Positions 10,278-18,799 of a stretch of 64,000 bases of DNA are shown piece by piece. A model generated the notes under the pieces. It was not told the DNA's origin and searched no databases. It saw nothing but the letters and a program-made list of their open reading frames with translations. The position numbers and the translations under genes were made by a program. The stretch is from UBA2387 sp019454665. GTDB taxonomy: Bacteria > Armatimonadota > Fimbriimonadia > Fimbriimonadales > Fimbriimonadaceae. The DNA is taken from the NCBI GenBank assembly GCA_045862995.1, contig BTVX01000002.1:124001-188000 (forward strand), read 5' to 3'. Numbering within the stretch: the stretch's first letter is position 1; each line of letters opens with the position of its first letter.

Positions 10278-11165
10278 TCAGGCCGCCGCGTAACTAGTTT
10301 CCAGGGCCGTCCGAGTCAGCTTGCCTACGACCTCGACGGCGTTTGCGATCTCTTCGTCCTGGAGGCCGACTTCCAACTTGATCTCCGGAAACACGGAGGG
10401 CTCGAACTCCCAACTCTCCAAAGCGAAGCCGTTGGCATCGGCCAAGTAGTTCGCGTAGCTCATGCAGTAGAGCGCGGTGAGTTCGTCTTCGTGTTCCCAA
10501 GGCGAATCGAAATAACGCTGCGTCGTTTCGAAGATGTCGGGCAGTCCCCAAGTGTTGCACGCCAGCGCGCCCAACCGGTTGAGGGGGTTCTCGAAGATCA
10601 GCTCGAAGCCTTCCACGAAGCTCTTGTGCGCACGCCGAGCAAACGTGGCCACCCGAGTGACCGCTGCGGGCGATACCATCGCCATCACGCCCACGGAAAG
10701 GTCGTGCATCACGCCGGCGGCGAACACTTCGTCGGCCGACCAGCGCGTTTCAAAGGTCTCGATGCTGTGCCGGCGGGCGAACAGGTATCGGGACATGAAG
10801 CCGACGAAGAGCGAGTGACGGGCAAGGGCGACGGGATCGAAACCTGGGACCGACCGGTATTTCTTGACCATGTCGTTGATCAGGAGCGACGTTCCCACCG
10901 ACCGGACGGTGCGTTGGCCGAGACGCATGATCGCGCCCCGAACGGTGGTGATCGGCGCTTCGACCGTGCCCATGAGGCTGGCCGCGCGCAACAGGTCTGC
11001 CGTCAGCGCTGGGTCGCACGTGACGACGCGTTCAAGGTCTATGGCAGAGGCTTCGCCGGTGTCAATGACGCGGATCAGGCGCATGACGGTGGCGGGCAGC
11101 GGCGGCAGCGTGCCGCTCCGCTTGAAAAGAAACTCGAGGCGCTCGTATCCGTGGTTTTCGCTCAT
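10278..11165 (-). CDS. HDOD-domain protein
   Basis: The 295-residue protein fits the HDOD output domain, a non-catalytic relative of HD phosphohydrolases used in bacterial signalling. The typical N-terminal helix FLFKRSGTLPPLPATVMRLIRVIDTGEASAIDLERVV is followed by the 'D-P-A-L-T' turn (CDPALTADLLRAAS). The HD-like site is reduced to MHDLSVGVMA near residue 167, as usual for HDOD. There is no receiver or GGDEF domain attached. The start at 11165 removes an upstream Cys/Arg-rich extension that looks non-coding. It sits close to the STAS-USP gene, another signalling-type protein, but in a separate transcription unit. The signal it reports is unknown. Confidence 0.8.
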   Translation of the reverse strand: MSENHGYERLEFLFKRSGTLPPLPATVMRLIRVIDTGEASAIDLERVVTCDPALTADLLRAASLMGTVEAPITTVRGAIMRLGQRTVRSVGTSLLINDMVKKYRSVPGFDPVALARHSLFVGFMSRYLFARRHSIETFETRWSADEVFAAGVMHDLSVGVMAMVSPAAVTRVATFARRAHKSFVEGFELIFENPLNRLGALACNTWGLPDIFETTQRYFDSPWEHEDELTALYCMSYANYLADANGFALESWEFEPSVFPEIKLEVGLQDEEIANAVEVVGKLTRTALETSYAAA

Positions 11166-11286
11166 AGTCAGTCGGTCTCGCCCGCACCGACCGCAACACT
11201 CGTGACAAGTTCCCAGGGCCTTCCACAGCCAGACTTGCGCGGTCACTCAAAATGATCGGCAGATCGCGTCCCAAGCCTCAGGCGGC

Positions 11287-11943
11287 TCAAAGGCTGTGGG
11301 ACAGAAACCAGTCGGCGAGCCCCGCGTCGCGGTAGGCGGCGTCCCAGCAGTTGTGGCCGAGTTCGGGATAGAGGGTGAGCTTGGGCTGCGCGCCGAGCTT
11401 CTCCAGGGCCTCGACCAGGTCCTTCGAGCCCTCCGGCTTGACGGCCTGATCCTTCTCGCCGTGGAACGCCCAAACGGGCAGGTCCCCCAAGTCCTTGGCT
11501 GCTGCGGACGGGTCTTCGGACCAACCGCAGACCGGGGCGATCGCGGCGAAGTCCCACACCAAGCGCTTGGCGAGCGCGATGGTCCCGTGGCCGCCCTGGC
11601 TCAGGCCCGTCAGATACCGCTGGTGGGGGTGGACGGTGTAAGCCTTCTCGACCTCGCGGAGGATGGCGTTGACCGTCTCGCGCTCGGTGGGCCAAAGCTT
11701 GTCGAACTCGGGCTTCTGTGGGGCGACGACCAAGAACGGCCACTCGTCGCGCTTGCGCAGGATGGCCGGCGGCAGACCGTTGAACAACTGGAACAGGCCG
11801 TCGGAGCCGCTCTCGCCGCGCCCGTGCAGGAACACGACGGTCGCGTTGGGTGTGTCTTCGCGGTACGTTCGGGGCACGTAGACGACGTAGCGGCGCGTGG
11901 AGCCGGCGACTTGCGCGTCCTTCTCGATGAAGCCATTGACCAT
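11287..11943 (-). CDS. Alpha/beta-hydrolase, carboxylesterase or PHB-depolymerase-like
   Basis: The 218-residue serine hydrolase shows a complete catalytic triad in family order. The nucleophile elbow is G-L-S-Q-G-G with Ser115, then Asp165 in HGEKD, then His207 in ELGHNCW. The oxyanion region VVFLHGRGESGSDG near residue 37 is typical of the esterase/LpqC and phospholipase/carboxylesterase group. There is no signal peptide, so it is probably cytoplasmic. The substrate cannot be told from sequence. It is divergent from the STAS-USP gene with about 80 bases between starts. Confidence 0.85.
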   Translation of the reverse strand: MVNGFIEKDAQVAGSTRRYVVYVPRTYREDTPNATVVFLHGRGESGSDGLFQLFNGLPPAILRKRDEWPFLVVAPQKPEFDKLWPTERETVNAILREVEKAYTVHPHQRYLTGLSQGGHGTIALAKRLVWDFAAIAPVCGWSEDPSAAAKDLGDLPVWAFHGEKDQAVKPEGSKDLVEALEKLGAQPKLTLYPELGHNCWDAAYRDAGLADWFLSHSL

Positions 11944-12021
11944 GGATTGGGAGCTTACCGGACGCTTGTGCCCATTCCGCGTTCGGTGGTTCGGGTACCT
12001 TCGTCACTCGGTCCGAACCCA

Positions 12022-12849
12022 ATGATCGTCGAATCCTACGAAGACGTCATCATCCTCTCCGGCGCGCTCCGAGCCAACCACTGGGAGACGATCCATACGG
12101 CCATCTCGTTGACGCTGAAGCGTCACGCCACGGGCGTGATCGTGGATTGCAGCGGAATCGTCGAGTGCACGGAGGCCGGGGCCGAGACGTTCCGCGACGC
12201 CATGGAGTACATCGCGGAGCACGACGCCCGCATCATCGTCGCCGCCGTGCCCAAGGCCGTCATGGATGTGCTGAAGTCCGTGCCCGAGGTGCGTTCGCAG
12301 CTCCCCATCGCCAACTCGGTGGAAGAGGCTCGGCGGTCGCTCGACCTGCTGGAGGAGCAACCCACCAAGAAGAAGGTCAACCTCGCGCCGTGCCGGTGCA
12401 AGATACTCGTCTGCCTCACGGGCCACAACACCGACTCGGACGCGTTGCACATGGCCTGGCATCTGGCGGATACGCAGCACGCCGAGGTTCATCTCACGTT
12501 CGTCGTGAGCGTCCCGCGTCACCTTCCGCTTCAATCGCCGCTTCCCGAGGCCGAGGAGGTCGCGCGAAAGTCGCTCGACGCCGGCAAGGTCTTTCTCAAC
12601 GAACGGCAACTGCAGGCTGTCGGCCATCTGGAGCGCGCGCGCGACCTGGCTTCGGGCGTGGCGACCGCCCTCCAGGGGATTGACGCCATCCAAGTCGTGG
12701 TGCCGTTGCCCAACGGCGATTCGACGGTTGCTGCGGCTTCCAGCCTGGTCAGCGCCGTGCTCGCCAAGGTGACGCTGCCCGTGATTTTCGTCAAGGGGTT
12801 CCCGACCGTCGCTTACGAAGAAGTCGGAGGCAAGCGCCGAGGTGCATAA
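12022..12849 (+). CDS. STAS domain fused to a universal-stress-protein-like domain
   Basis: The 275-residue protein has two parts. Residues about 1-110 look like a STAS domain (anti-sigma-factor antagonist fold): VIVDCSGIVECTEAGAETF aligns with the conserved phosphorylation loop, with a Thr-Glu-Ala where a Ser-Ser-Gly type turn is usual. Residues about 125-265 resemble a UspA domain: CRCKILVCLTGHNTDSDALHMAWHLA is the first strand and helix, and LVSAVLAKVTLPVIFVK is the typical C-terminal strand ending. The combination suggests a stress-signalling protein. The start at 12022 was chosen because upstream frame sequence is antisense to the esterase. It overlaps the accB start by 8 bases, so the two are probably co-transcribed. 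Confidence 0.7.
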   Translation: MIVESYEDVIILSGALRANHWETIHTAISLTLKRHATGVIVDCSGIVECTEAGAETFRDAMEYIAEHDARIIVAAVPKAVMDVLKSVPEVRSQLPIANSVEEARRSLDLLEEQPTKKKVNLAPCRCKILVCLTGHNTDSDALHMAWHLADTQHAEVHLTFVVSVPRHLPLQSPLPEAEEVARKSLDAGKVFLNERQLQAVGHLERARDLASGVATALQGIDAIQVVVPLPNGDSTVAAASSLVSAVLAKVTLPVIFVKGFPTVAYEEVGGKRRGA

Positions 12850-13312
12850 TCCAACCGTGGACGACGTTCGCGAGAAGATCACCGAGTTGGCGGACCTCAT
12901 GGACGCCTACCAGTTGACGAAGGCCAAGTGGTGCGGTCCGGATTGGAAGATCGCGTTCGAGCGCGCCGATGACGAGGTCGAAGAAGAGGAGGGCGAGGAA
13001 TCCACCGCTCCCGCCGCCGTCGTCCCGCGTCGTTCGGCCGCCCCTCGCCCCAAGGCCGCCGAGCCCGATCGGCCCGTCGGTTTCCCGATTTCAAGCCCGA
13101 TGATGGGCATCTTCTACCTGACGCCCAGCCCCGGCAATCCGCCCTTCGTCAAGGAGGGGCAGACGGTCGAAGCGGGTCAGGTGATAGGCCTGATCGAGGC
13201 CATGAAGGTGTTCAACGAGCTCACCGCGCCGAGCGCCGGCACGGTGGTGAAGCTCGTCAAAGCCAACGGCGATCTCGTTCAGCCCGGCGAGCCCATCATG
13301 TTCATCGGCTGA
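12842..13312 (+). CDS. accB: Biotin carboxyl carrier protein of acetyl-CoA carboxylase
   Basis: AccB carries the biotin that shuttles CO2 between biotin carboxylase and carboxyltransferase for malonyl-CoA synthesis. The C-terminal biotinyl domain (from about residue 80) contains E-A-M-K with the biotinylated Lys122 (EAMKVFNE). The N-terminal part is the usual helical and acidic/Ala-Pro linker (EVEEEEGEESTAPAAVVPRR). The length of 156 is typical. GTG at 12842 is the furthest start; GTG at 12857 is possible. accC does not follow: the next gene is the C-terminal half of carB, and accA/accD are 48 kb away. Confidence 0.95.
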   Translation: MHNPTVDDVREKITELADLMDAYQLTKAKWCGPDWKIAFERADDEVEEEEGEESTAPAAVVPRRSAAPRPKAAEPDRPVGFPISSPMMGIFYLTPSPGNPPFVKEGQTVEAGQVIGLIEAMKVFNELTAPSAGTVVKLVKANGDLVQPGEPIMFIG

Positions 13313-13318
13313 GGCCCG

Positions 13319-13335
13319 TCGCGGCAGAGCCGCGA
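13319..13335 (+). other. Short hairpin between accB and carB
   Basis: A 7-bp perfect stem (TCGCGGC / GCCGCGA) with a 3-base loop lies just after the accB stop. It has no T-tract, so it is at best an attenuating structure. Confidence 0.35.
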
Positions 13336-13340
13336 GGTGC

Positions 13341-13346
13341 CACAAT
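13341..13346 (+). promoter_or_regulatory. Candidate extended -10 of the carB half gene
   Basis: CACAAT preceded by TGC (TG-n form) ends 9 bases before the ATG at 13356. The transcript would begin at or within a few bases of the start codon. No Shine-Dalgarno sequence is present. Confidence 0.35.
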
Positions 13347-13355
13347 ACAACCCCG

Positions 13356-15032
13356 ATGGCTCAAACCGTGCTCGTGTTGGGATCGGGTCCGATTCGTATC
13401 GGGCAGGGCATCGAGTTCGATTACTCCTGCGTTCATTGCATTTGGGCGCTCCGCGAACTCGGATATCGGGCGATCATCGTCAACAACAACCCCGAAACGG
13501 TCAGCACCGACTTCGACACGGGCGATGGCCTGTACTTTGAACCTGTGACGCTCGACGATGTGCTCGACGTCGCCGCCCATGAGAAGCCGATGGGCGTCAT
13601 GGTCCAATTCGGAGGACAGACCGCCATCAACTTGGCCGCCGGATTGGCAAGGGAAGGCTTGGCCGTCATGGGCACCCAGCCCGAAGCAATCGCCGCCGCC
13701 GAAGACCGCGACCTGTTCGATCAACTGATGGTCAAGCTCGGGTTGCCCAAGCCTGCCGGCCGTGCGGTTCGATCGTTGCAGGAGGGCTTGGTCGTCGCGC
13801 GCGAGATCGGTTTTCCTGTGCTGGTGCGGCCCTCGTTCGTGTTGGGCGGCCGGGCGATGGAGATCGTTTACGACGAGGACCAGTTCCGCGGGTTCTACGC
13901 CGAGGCCGAAGACGCGAACCCAGGACAGCCCGTTCTGGTGGACCGCTATCTGCTTGGCAAAGAGGCGGAGGTGGACGTGATCTCCGACGGCCAAGCCACG
14001 CTCGTCCCCGGCATCATGGAACACATCGAACGCGCAGGCGTGCACAGCGGCGATTCGATGGCCGTCTACCCGCCGGTCACGCTCAGCGACGACGTGCAGC
14101 GCCAGATGGTGGTTTCGGCGTGCCGCATCGCGCGCGAACTGGGCATCCGGGGTTTGATGAACATTCAGTTCGTCATCGAAAACGACGTGCCCTACGTGTT
14201 GGAAGTCAACCCCCGCGCCTCGCGAACGGTGCCCTACATCAGCAAGGTGACCGGCATCCCGATGGTGGACCTGGCGACCCGATGCGCGATGGGCCACACG
14301 TTGGCCGACTTGGGCTACGCCAGCGGCCTGTGGGTCTTGGACGGGGACGGCCCCCGCGCGGCGGGTCACCCCTGCGAGCCGCGAGCCTCGGGCCGGGTGA
14401 TCCCCGAAGAGCAGATCGTCTCCGGCGACGTCCCAATTCCCGAAGCGGTCCTGTTCGCGGTGAAGGCGCCCGTGTTCTCGTTCCAGAAGCTGGGCCGGGT
14501 CGAGCCCCGGTTGGGTCCGGAGATGAAGTCCACGGGCGAAATCCTCGGGGTGGACCACACGTACGAGAGTGCGCTCTACAAGGCTCTGGTGGCGAGCCAT
14601 ATCCAGTTCCGAGGCGAAGGAGTCGTCGTGATCACCGTGCGCGACGAGGACAAGCCGCTCGCGTGCGACTTGGCCCGAGACATGGTGCGCTCTGGGAAGA
14701 AGGTGGTCGCCACGGGCGGCACCTATCGGGCGCTTTGCGAAGCGGGCATCGCGTGCGAGGCCGTCTCGAAGATTTCGCAGGGCTCTCCCAATCTGCTCGA
14801 CCTCATCCTGAGCGGCGGCGTGAGCATGATGATCAACACGCCGGGCGTGGACAAGGAGGCCGAGGTGGAGGCTGCGCGCATTCGGCGGGCTTGCATCGAG
14901 ACGGGCGTGCCGTGCGTCACCTCCATTGACACCGCCATGGCGATCGCGCGTGCGGTGGACCTGTATCAAGACCCGACGCAGAGCCAATGTCTCCGGTTGC
15001 AGGAGTACTTCCACGCTCCCGCCAAGGCGTGA
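13356..15032 (+). CDS. carB: Carbamoyl-phosphate synthase large subunit, C-terminal half as a separate protein
   Basis: Complete CarB has about 1,070 residues; this protein has 558 and corresponds only to the second synthetase half plus the allosteric domain. The start VLVLGSGPIRIGQGIEFDY and the stretch NPETVSTDFDTGDGLYFEPVTLDDVL are the canonical beginning of the C-terminal ATP-grasp. HSGDSMAVYPPVTLS and EVNPRASRTVPYISK follow as in the carbamate kinase half. A methylglyoxal-synthase-like regulatory domain begins near residue 415 (GKKVVATGGTYRALCEAGI). The N-terminal half is not in the window. Split CarB is known in some thermophiles and archaea. Here the protein should pair with a separately encoded N-half and CarA to make carbamoyl phosphate for pyrimidines and arginine. 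Confidence 0.9.
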   Translation: MAQTVLVLGSGPIRIGQGIEFDYSCVHCIWALRELGYRAIIVNNNPETVSTDFDTGDGLYFEPVTLDDVLDVAAHEKPMGVMVQFGGQTAINLAAGLAREGLAVMGTQPEAIAAAEDRDLFDQLMVKLGLPKPAGRAVRSLQEGLVVAREIGFPVLVRPSFVLGGRAMEIVYDEDQFRGFYAEAEDANPGQPVLVDRYLLGKEAEVDVISDGQATLVPGIMEHIERAGVHSGDSMAVYPPVTLSDDVQRQMVVSACRIARELGIRGLMNIQFVIENDVPYVLEVNPRASRTVPYISKVTGIPMVDLATRCAMGHTLADLGYASGLWVLDGDGPRAAGHPCEPRASGRVIPEEQIVSGDVPIPEAVLFAVKAPVFSFQKLGRVEPRLGPEMKSTGEILGVDHTYESALYKALVASHIQFRGEGVVVITVRDEDKPLACDLARDMVRSGKKVVATGGTYRALCEAGIACEAVSKISQGSPNLLDLILSGGVSMMINTPGVDKEAEVEAARIRRACIETGVPCVTSIDTAMAIARAVDLYQDPTQSQCLRLQEYFHAPAKA

Positions 15033-15047
15033 CCGAGGTCCCACCGC

Positions 15048-15077
15048 TTGGCATGACGGGGCCGAAAAGGGTATAGT
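15048..15077 (+). promoter_or_regulatory. Promoter of initiator tRNA-Met
   Basis: TTGGCA at 15048-15053 and TATAGT at 15072-15077 are separated by 18 bases, and the mature tRNA starts 13 bases after the -10 box. This is the best sigma-70-like promoter of the region. Confidence 0.7.
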
Positions 15078-15089
15078 TGACCTTCGAGT

Positions 15090-15166
<77 letters not shown>

Positions 15167-15171
15167 GATTC

Positions 15172-15195
15172 AAAGGCCGCCTTCGGGCGGCCTTT
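15172..15195. terminator. Bidirectional terminator after tRNA-Met and the decarboxylase gene
   Basis: AAAGGCCGCC, a TTCG tetraloop and GGCGGCCTTT form a perfect 10-bp stem flanked by A and T tracts. It can end the tRNA transcript on the plus strand and the long minus-strand cluster that stops at 15203. Confidence 0.85.
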
Positions 15196-15202
15196 TCGCT
15201 TT

Positions 15203-16567
15203 CTAACCCGCCGCCGAGTCCATGAGGTCGAGCAGCCGTTCCAAATCGGAGGCTTGGGTGGCGTAGTGCGTCACGCAGGCTCGAATCCCCTTGCGCCCGC
15301 CTCCGAGCGGGACGAGCGACACCCAAGCGTCGTTGTGCGCGTAGATGCGCTCCAGCCAGGTTTCGTACGGAATGCCTAGCCCGGGCTTGGTCAACACGAC
15401 CAGGGCCAGCGGCGAGTGGGCTTCGACCCGGTAGCCGCGCTCCAGCGCCAAATGCTCCAGACGATCGGCCAGAGCGCACTGCCGTTCGATGTGCTCGGCC
15501 AAGCCCCGCAGGCCAAGGTTGGCCAACGCCGAGAACACCTTGAGCCCGATGAATCGGCGCGACCATTGCATCGTCGAGGTGTACGGGTCGGGCATTTCGG
15601 CACGACGGGGCGGCATGTAAACGGCGTCCACACCAAACGCCTCTTGGCAAGCTTCGGCGTGACGGCAGAAGAACATGCCGGCCCCCATCGGGACGCTCAA
15701 CCACTTGTGGGCGTCCAGGGTCACGCTGTCGGCGCGTTCGATGCCCTCGAACAGGGGCTCGAGTCGGGGCGAGACAATGCCCGCACCTCCCCAGGCCGCG
15801 TCCACGTGGAACCACAGGTCTTCGGCCGCGCAAAAGCTCGCCAGGTCGGGCAAGGGGTCGATCGCGCCGAAGGCAGTCGTGCCCGCAGTGCCCACAACGA
15901 TGAACGGTCGCAAGCCCCTGGCACGATCGTGGTCCACTGCGTTGCGGAGTGCTTCGACATCCATGCGTCGGTCCGAATCGGTAGGAACGCGAACCAGCGC
16001 CTCTCGTCCCAGCCCGCAGAACTTGACGATCTTCGCGAAGCTGTCGTGGGCGTGCTCGGAAACATAGCACCGCGCCCCCTGGGTCTCGCCGTCCGCGAAC
16101 CCCTGCAGACGGGAGATCGCTGCCGCGAGCACGCCGCTGTGGTTGGCTTCCGCGCCGCCCGAGGTGAAGTTGGCGACGTCGGCCCCCGGCGTGTGGCCGA
16201 GCAAGCGCTGGAAGACGGCCAGCGTGTGCCGCTCGATGGTCAGCGCCCCGAACGCGTGGGAAGCCGCAGCCAACTGCGGGTTGAACCCGGCGACCATCGC
16301 GTCCGCGGCAACGGTGATCGGGTGCGTGCTGGGGTTGAACAAGCCGAAGTAGCGGGGGTGGGTCGTGTGGACGTTGCCCAACTGTAGATGCTCCGCGATC
16401 CAAGGCAGCAGCTCTTCTGCCTGGGTGGGCTCGGCGAAGTCGAACGGCGTCAGCCGGGCCTCCAGCTCGGCGACGCTTGCCCTGGGCAAGACATTCGGGG
16501 CGGTCGCTCGGTGCTGCTCGATGAGCCCGGCGGCGAGATGCAGAAGCGACGCGTGGAAGTCGCTCAC
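15203..16567 (-). CDS. PLP-dependent group II amino acid decarboxylase
   Basis: The 454-residue protein belongs to the fold-type I decarboxylases that include aromatic-L-amino-acid, glutamate and diaminobutyrate decarboxylases. The PLP Schiff-base lysine is Lys288 in LDAHKWLSVPMG. The cofactor-binding Asp256 is in HVDAAWGG, and the TSGGAEANHSG loop near residue 136 binds the phosphate. The GTG start at 16567 overlaps the stop of the GH31 gene by 4 bases (GTGA), so it is translated with that gene and is the last member of the long minus-strand run. The substrate cannot be assigned from motifs alone. Confidence 0.9.
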   Translation of the reverse strand: MSDFHASLLHLAAGLIEQHRATAPNVLPRASVAELEARLTPFDFAEPTQAEELLPWIAEHLQLGNVHTTHPRYFGLFNPSTHPITVAADAMVAGFNPQLAAASHAFGALTIERHTLAVFQRLLGHTPGADVANFTSGGAEANHSGVLAAAISRLQGFADGETQGARCYVSEHAHDSFAKIVKFCGLGREALVRVPTDSDRRMDVEALRNAVDHDRARGLRPFIVVGTAGTTAFGAIDPLPDLASFCAAEDLWFHVDAAWGGAGIVSPRLEPLFEGIERADSVTLDAHKWLSVPMGAGMFFCRHAEACQEAFGVDAVYMPPRRAEMPDPYTSTMQWSRRFIGLKVFSALANLGLRGLAEHIERQCALADRLEHLALERGYRVEAHSPLALVVLTKPGLGIPYETWLERIYAHNDAWVSLVPLGGGRKGIRACVTHYATQASDLERLLDLMDSAAG

Positions 16568-18789
16568 GGGACCGGCCACCGCACGACGTTGTCTATGGGT
16601 TCCATGACGTTCGAACCTTGTACGATCCTCCAGCACCTTGCGTCGCAACGAAAGACCCAAGCGTCGTCGGCCCGGGTCACGTCCAAGGTTGCCGCGAGCG
16701 CTCCGTCTGCGTTGAACACTGGGGTCGTTCCCGGTGCGGATTCGCCGAACACATGGAACTCGACGTCTTCCCAGAACCGCTCGGACTCTGACATGGGAAT
16801 GATCGCGCCCTCCTTCGCCAAGAGAGGAAGCGTGTGGAAGCCGTGCGTTTCCCTTCGCCAGCCGGGGCCGGTCACCGTCCCTCCTGTCAGCAGGTTCGTC
16901 CAGGTTCCCTCCGGGACGTAGTACTCGACCTCGCTTTCGTGGAAGACGGGCGCGACGAGCAGGGAAGGGCCGAGCATGTACTGCCGATCGAGCGTGTGGC
17001 ACGCCGGGTCGTCCGGGAACTCGAACAACATGGGCCGCATCATGGGGACGCCCTCTTGGTGCGCTTCGACGGCGCATGCGTAGAGGTACGGCATGAGGCG
17101 GCCCTTGAGCAACGTGAACTCGCGCAGCACGTCGACAGCCTCGTCGTCGTAGAGCCAAGGCACCCGGTACGACGAACTGCCATGCAACCGGCTGTGAGAA
17201 CTGAGGAGCCCGAACTGAACCCACCGCTTGTAGAGCGAGGCGGGCGGGAGTCCTTCGAAGCCCCCGATGTCGTGGCTCCAGAACCCGAACCCGCACAATC
17301 CCAACGAGAGGCCGCCGCGAAGGCTCTCGGCCATGGCCTCGAAGTCGGACCAACAGTCGCCGCCCCAGTGGACGGGGAACTTCTGGCCGCCGACCGTGGC
17401 GGATCGCGCGAATAGGATGGCTTCGCCCTTGCCCCGCTTGCGCTCTAGCAGTTCGAACACGGTCTGGTTGTAGCGCTGCGTGTAGTAGTTGTGCATCCGT
17501 TCGGGGTCCGAACCATCGTGGTACACGACATCCGTCGGGATGCGCTCGCCGAAATCGGTCTTGAGGGCGTCTACGCCGGTGTCGAGCAGGGATTCCAGGT
17601 GCCCTGCGAACCACGCGCAAGCATCGGGGTTGGTGAAGTCCACCAGCGCCATGCCCGGTTGCCACAGGTCCCACTGCCACACATCACCGTTCGGCTTCCG
17701 AACGAGATAGCCGCCCTCTTTGCCCTCGGCGAACAGGCGCGAGGCTTGGGCGATGTAGGGGTTGATCCACACCGAGACCTTGAGCCCGCGCGCGTGGAGC
17801 CGATCGAGCAACCCCTTGGGGTCGGGAAAGACGTTCGGGTCCCAAACTAAATCGGTCCACCGGAAGCCTCGCATCCAGAAGCAATCGAAGTGGAACACTC
17901 TCAGGGGGATGCCGCGATCTTCCATCCCTTGGATGAACGACGTCACGGTCGCTTCGTCGTAGTCCGTGGTGAAGCTGGTCGAGAGCCACAGCCCGAACGA
18001 CCACGCGGGCGGAAGTGCCGGGCGGCCCGTGAGCGCCGTGTACTTGCGCAGGACCTCCTTGGGAGTCGGGCCGTAGATGACGACATACTCCAGCGATTCG
18101 CCGGGCACGCTCATGTGAACCCGAGACACGCGCTCCGATGCCACCTCGTAAGAGACGCGCCCGGGGTGGTTGGCCAGCACGCCGTAGCCCCGGTTGGTCA
18201 TGTAGAACGGGATGTTCTTGTAGGCCTGCTCGCTGCTCGTGCCCCCGTCTTCGTTCCAGATGTCCACGGTCTGGCCGTTCTTGACAAAGGCGGTGAACCG
18301 TTCGCCCAGCCCATAGACCAGCTCGCCCACACCGAGGGCAAGGCCCTCCTGAATGTGCGGCTTGCCGTCCAAGGAAACGTAGGCAACCGAACGACCGGGG
18401 CTCCGGGTGATGGTGCGGCCCTCGGCCTCGAACCGCAGTTCCCAGCGCTTGCGCTCCACGACGGCGGACAGGCGTCCCGCCGACAGCCGCACGGTTTCCT
18501 CGCTGATCTCGATCAGGGGATCGGGCGGTGTGGCAGTCAACTCGAAGTTCGGACCCCGGCCCAACACGCCCTCGAAATGCGCGATGCGGACGCGGATGGC
18601 GTCTTCGGCCAAGGCGGCCAGCCGGACGGTCAGTACGGGTCCTTCCAGCGTGTCGCCCCGGTGACGGATGGGGCGGGTCGGGACGAGCAGGACGAGTTCT
18701 TCGCCTTCTTGCCATGCGTCGTAGACCTCGGTGGCGTAGTGGGCTTGCACCCCCTTTCGGTGGAGCCAGTTGCCGTCGGTGAACTTCAC
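16564..18789 (-). CDS. yicI: GH31 alpha-xylosidase (YicI type)
   Basis: The 741-residue enzyme is close in length and sequence to E. coli YicI, which releases alpha-xylose from isoprimeverose-type saccharides. The catalytic nucleophile is Asp at about 412 in KTDFGERIP and the acid/base Asp at about 478 in HWGGDC. These positions nearly coincide with YicI. The strands VFHFDCFWMRGF and GFGFWSHDIGGFEG also match alpha-xylosidase rather than alpha-glucosidase members. There is no signal peptide, so it acts on imported oligosaccharides. It starts with GTG 10 bases after trmFO and overlaps the decarboxylase downstream. The sugar ABC importer at 31.6-34.8 kb is a possible but unproven partner. Confidence 0.93.
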   Translation of the reverse strand: MKFTDGNWLHRKGVQAHYATEVYDAWQEGEELVLLVPTRPIRHRGDTLEGPVLTVRLAALAEDAIRVRIAHFEGVLGRGPNFELTATPPDPLIEISEETVRLSAGRLSAVVERKRWELRFEAEGRTITRSPGRSVAYVSLDGKPHIQEGLALGVGELVYGLGERFTAFVKNGQTVDIWNEDGGTSSEQAYKNIPFYMTNRGYGVLANHPGRVSYEVASERVSRVHMSVPGESLEYVVIYGPTPKEVLRKYTALTGRPALPPAWSFGLWLSTSFTTDYDEATVTSFIQGMEDRGIPLRVFHFDCFWMRGFRWTDLVWDPNVFPDPKGLLDRLHARGLKVSVWINPYIAQASRLFAEGKEGGYLVRKPNGDVWQWDLWQPGMALVDFTNPDACAWFAGHLESLLDTGVDALKTDFGERIPTDVVYHDGSDPERMHNYYTQRYNQTVFELLERKRGKGEAILFARSATVGGQKFPVHWGGDCWSDFEAMAESLRGGLSLGLCGFGFWSHDIGGFEGLPPASLYKRWVQFGLLSSHSRLHGSSSYRVPWLYDDEAVDVLREFTLLKGRLMPYLYACAVEAHQEGVPMMRPMLFEFPDDPACHTLDRQYMLGPSLLVAPVFHESEVEYYVPEGTWTNLLTGGTVTGPGWRRETHGFHTLPLLAKEGAIIPMSESERFWEDVEFHVFGESAPGTTPVFNADGALAATLDVTRADDAWVFRCDARCWRIVQGSNVMEPIDNVVRWPVP

Positions 18790-18799
18790 AGAGCAGATG

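Noticed and set aside
11296..12021. Upstream extension of the STAS-USP ORF
   Set aside because: It is antisense to the esterase gene, and the STAS domain begins right at the ATG at 12022.
13302..15044. 580-aa minus-strand open frame opposite carB
   Set aside because: It is antisense to a clearly recognisable CarB half, with mirror-type composition and no domain.
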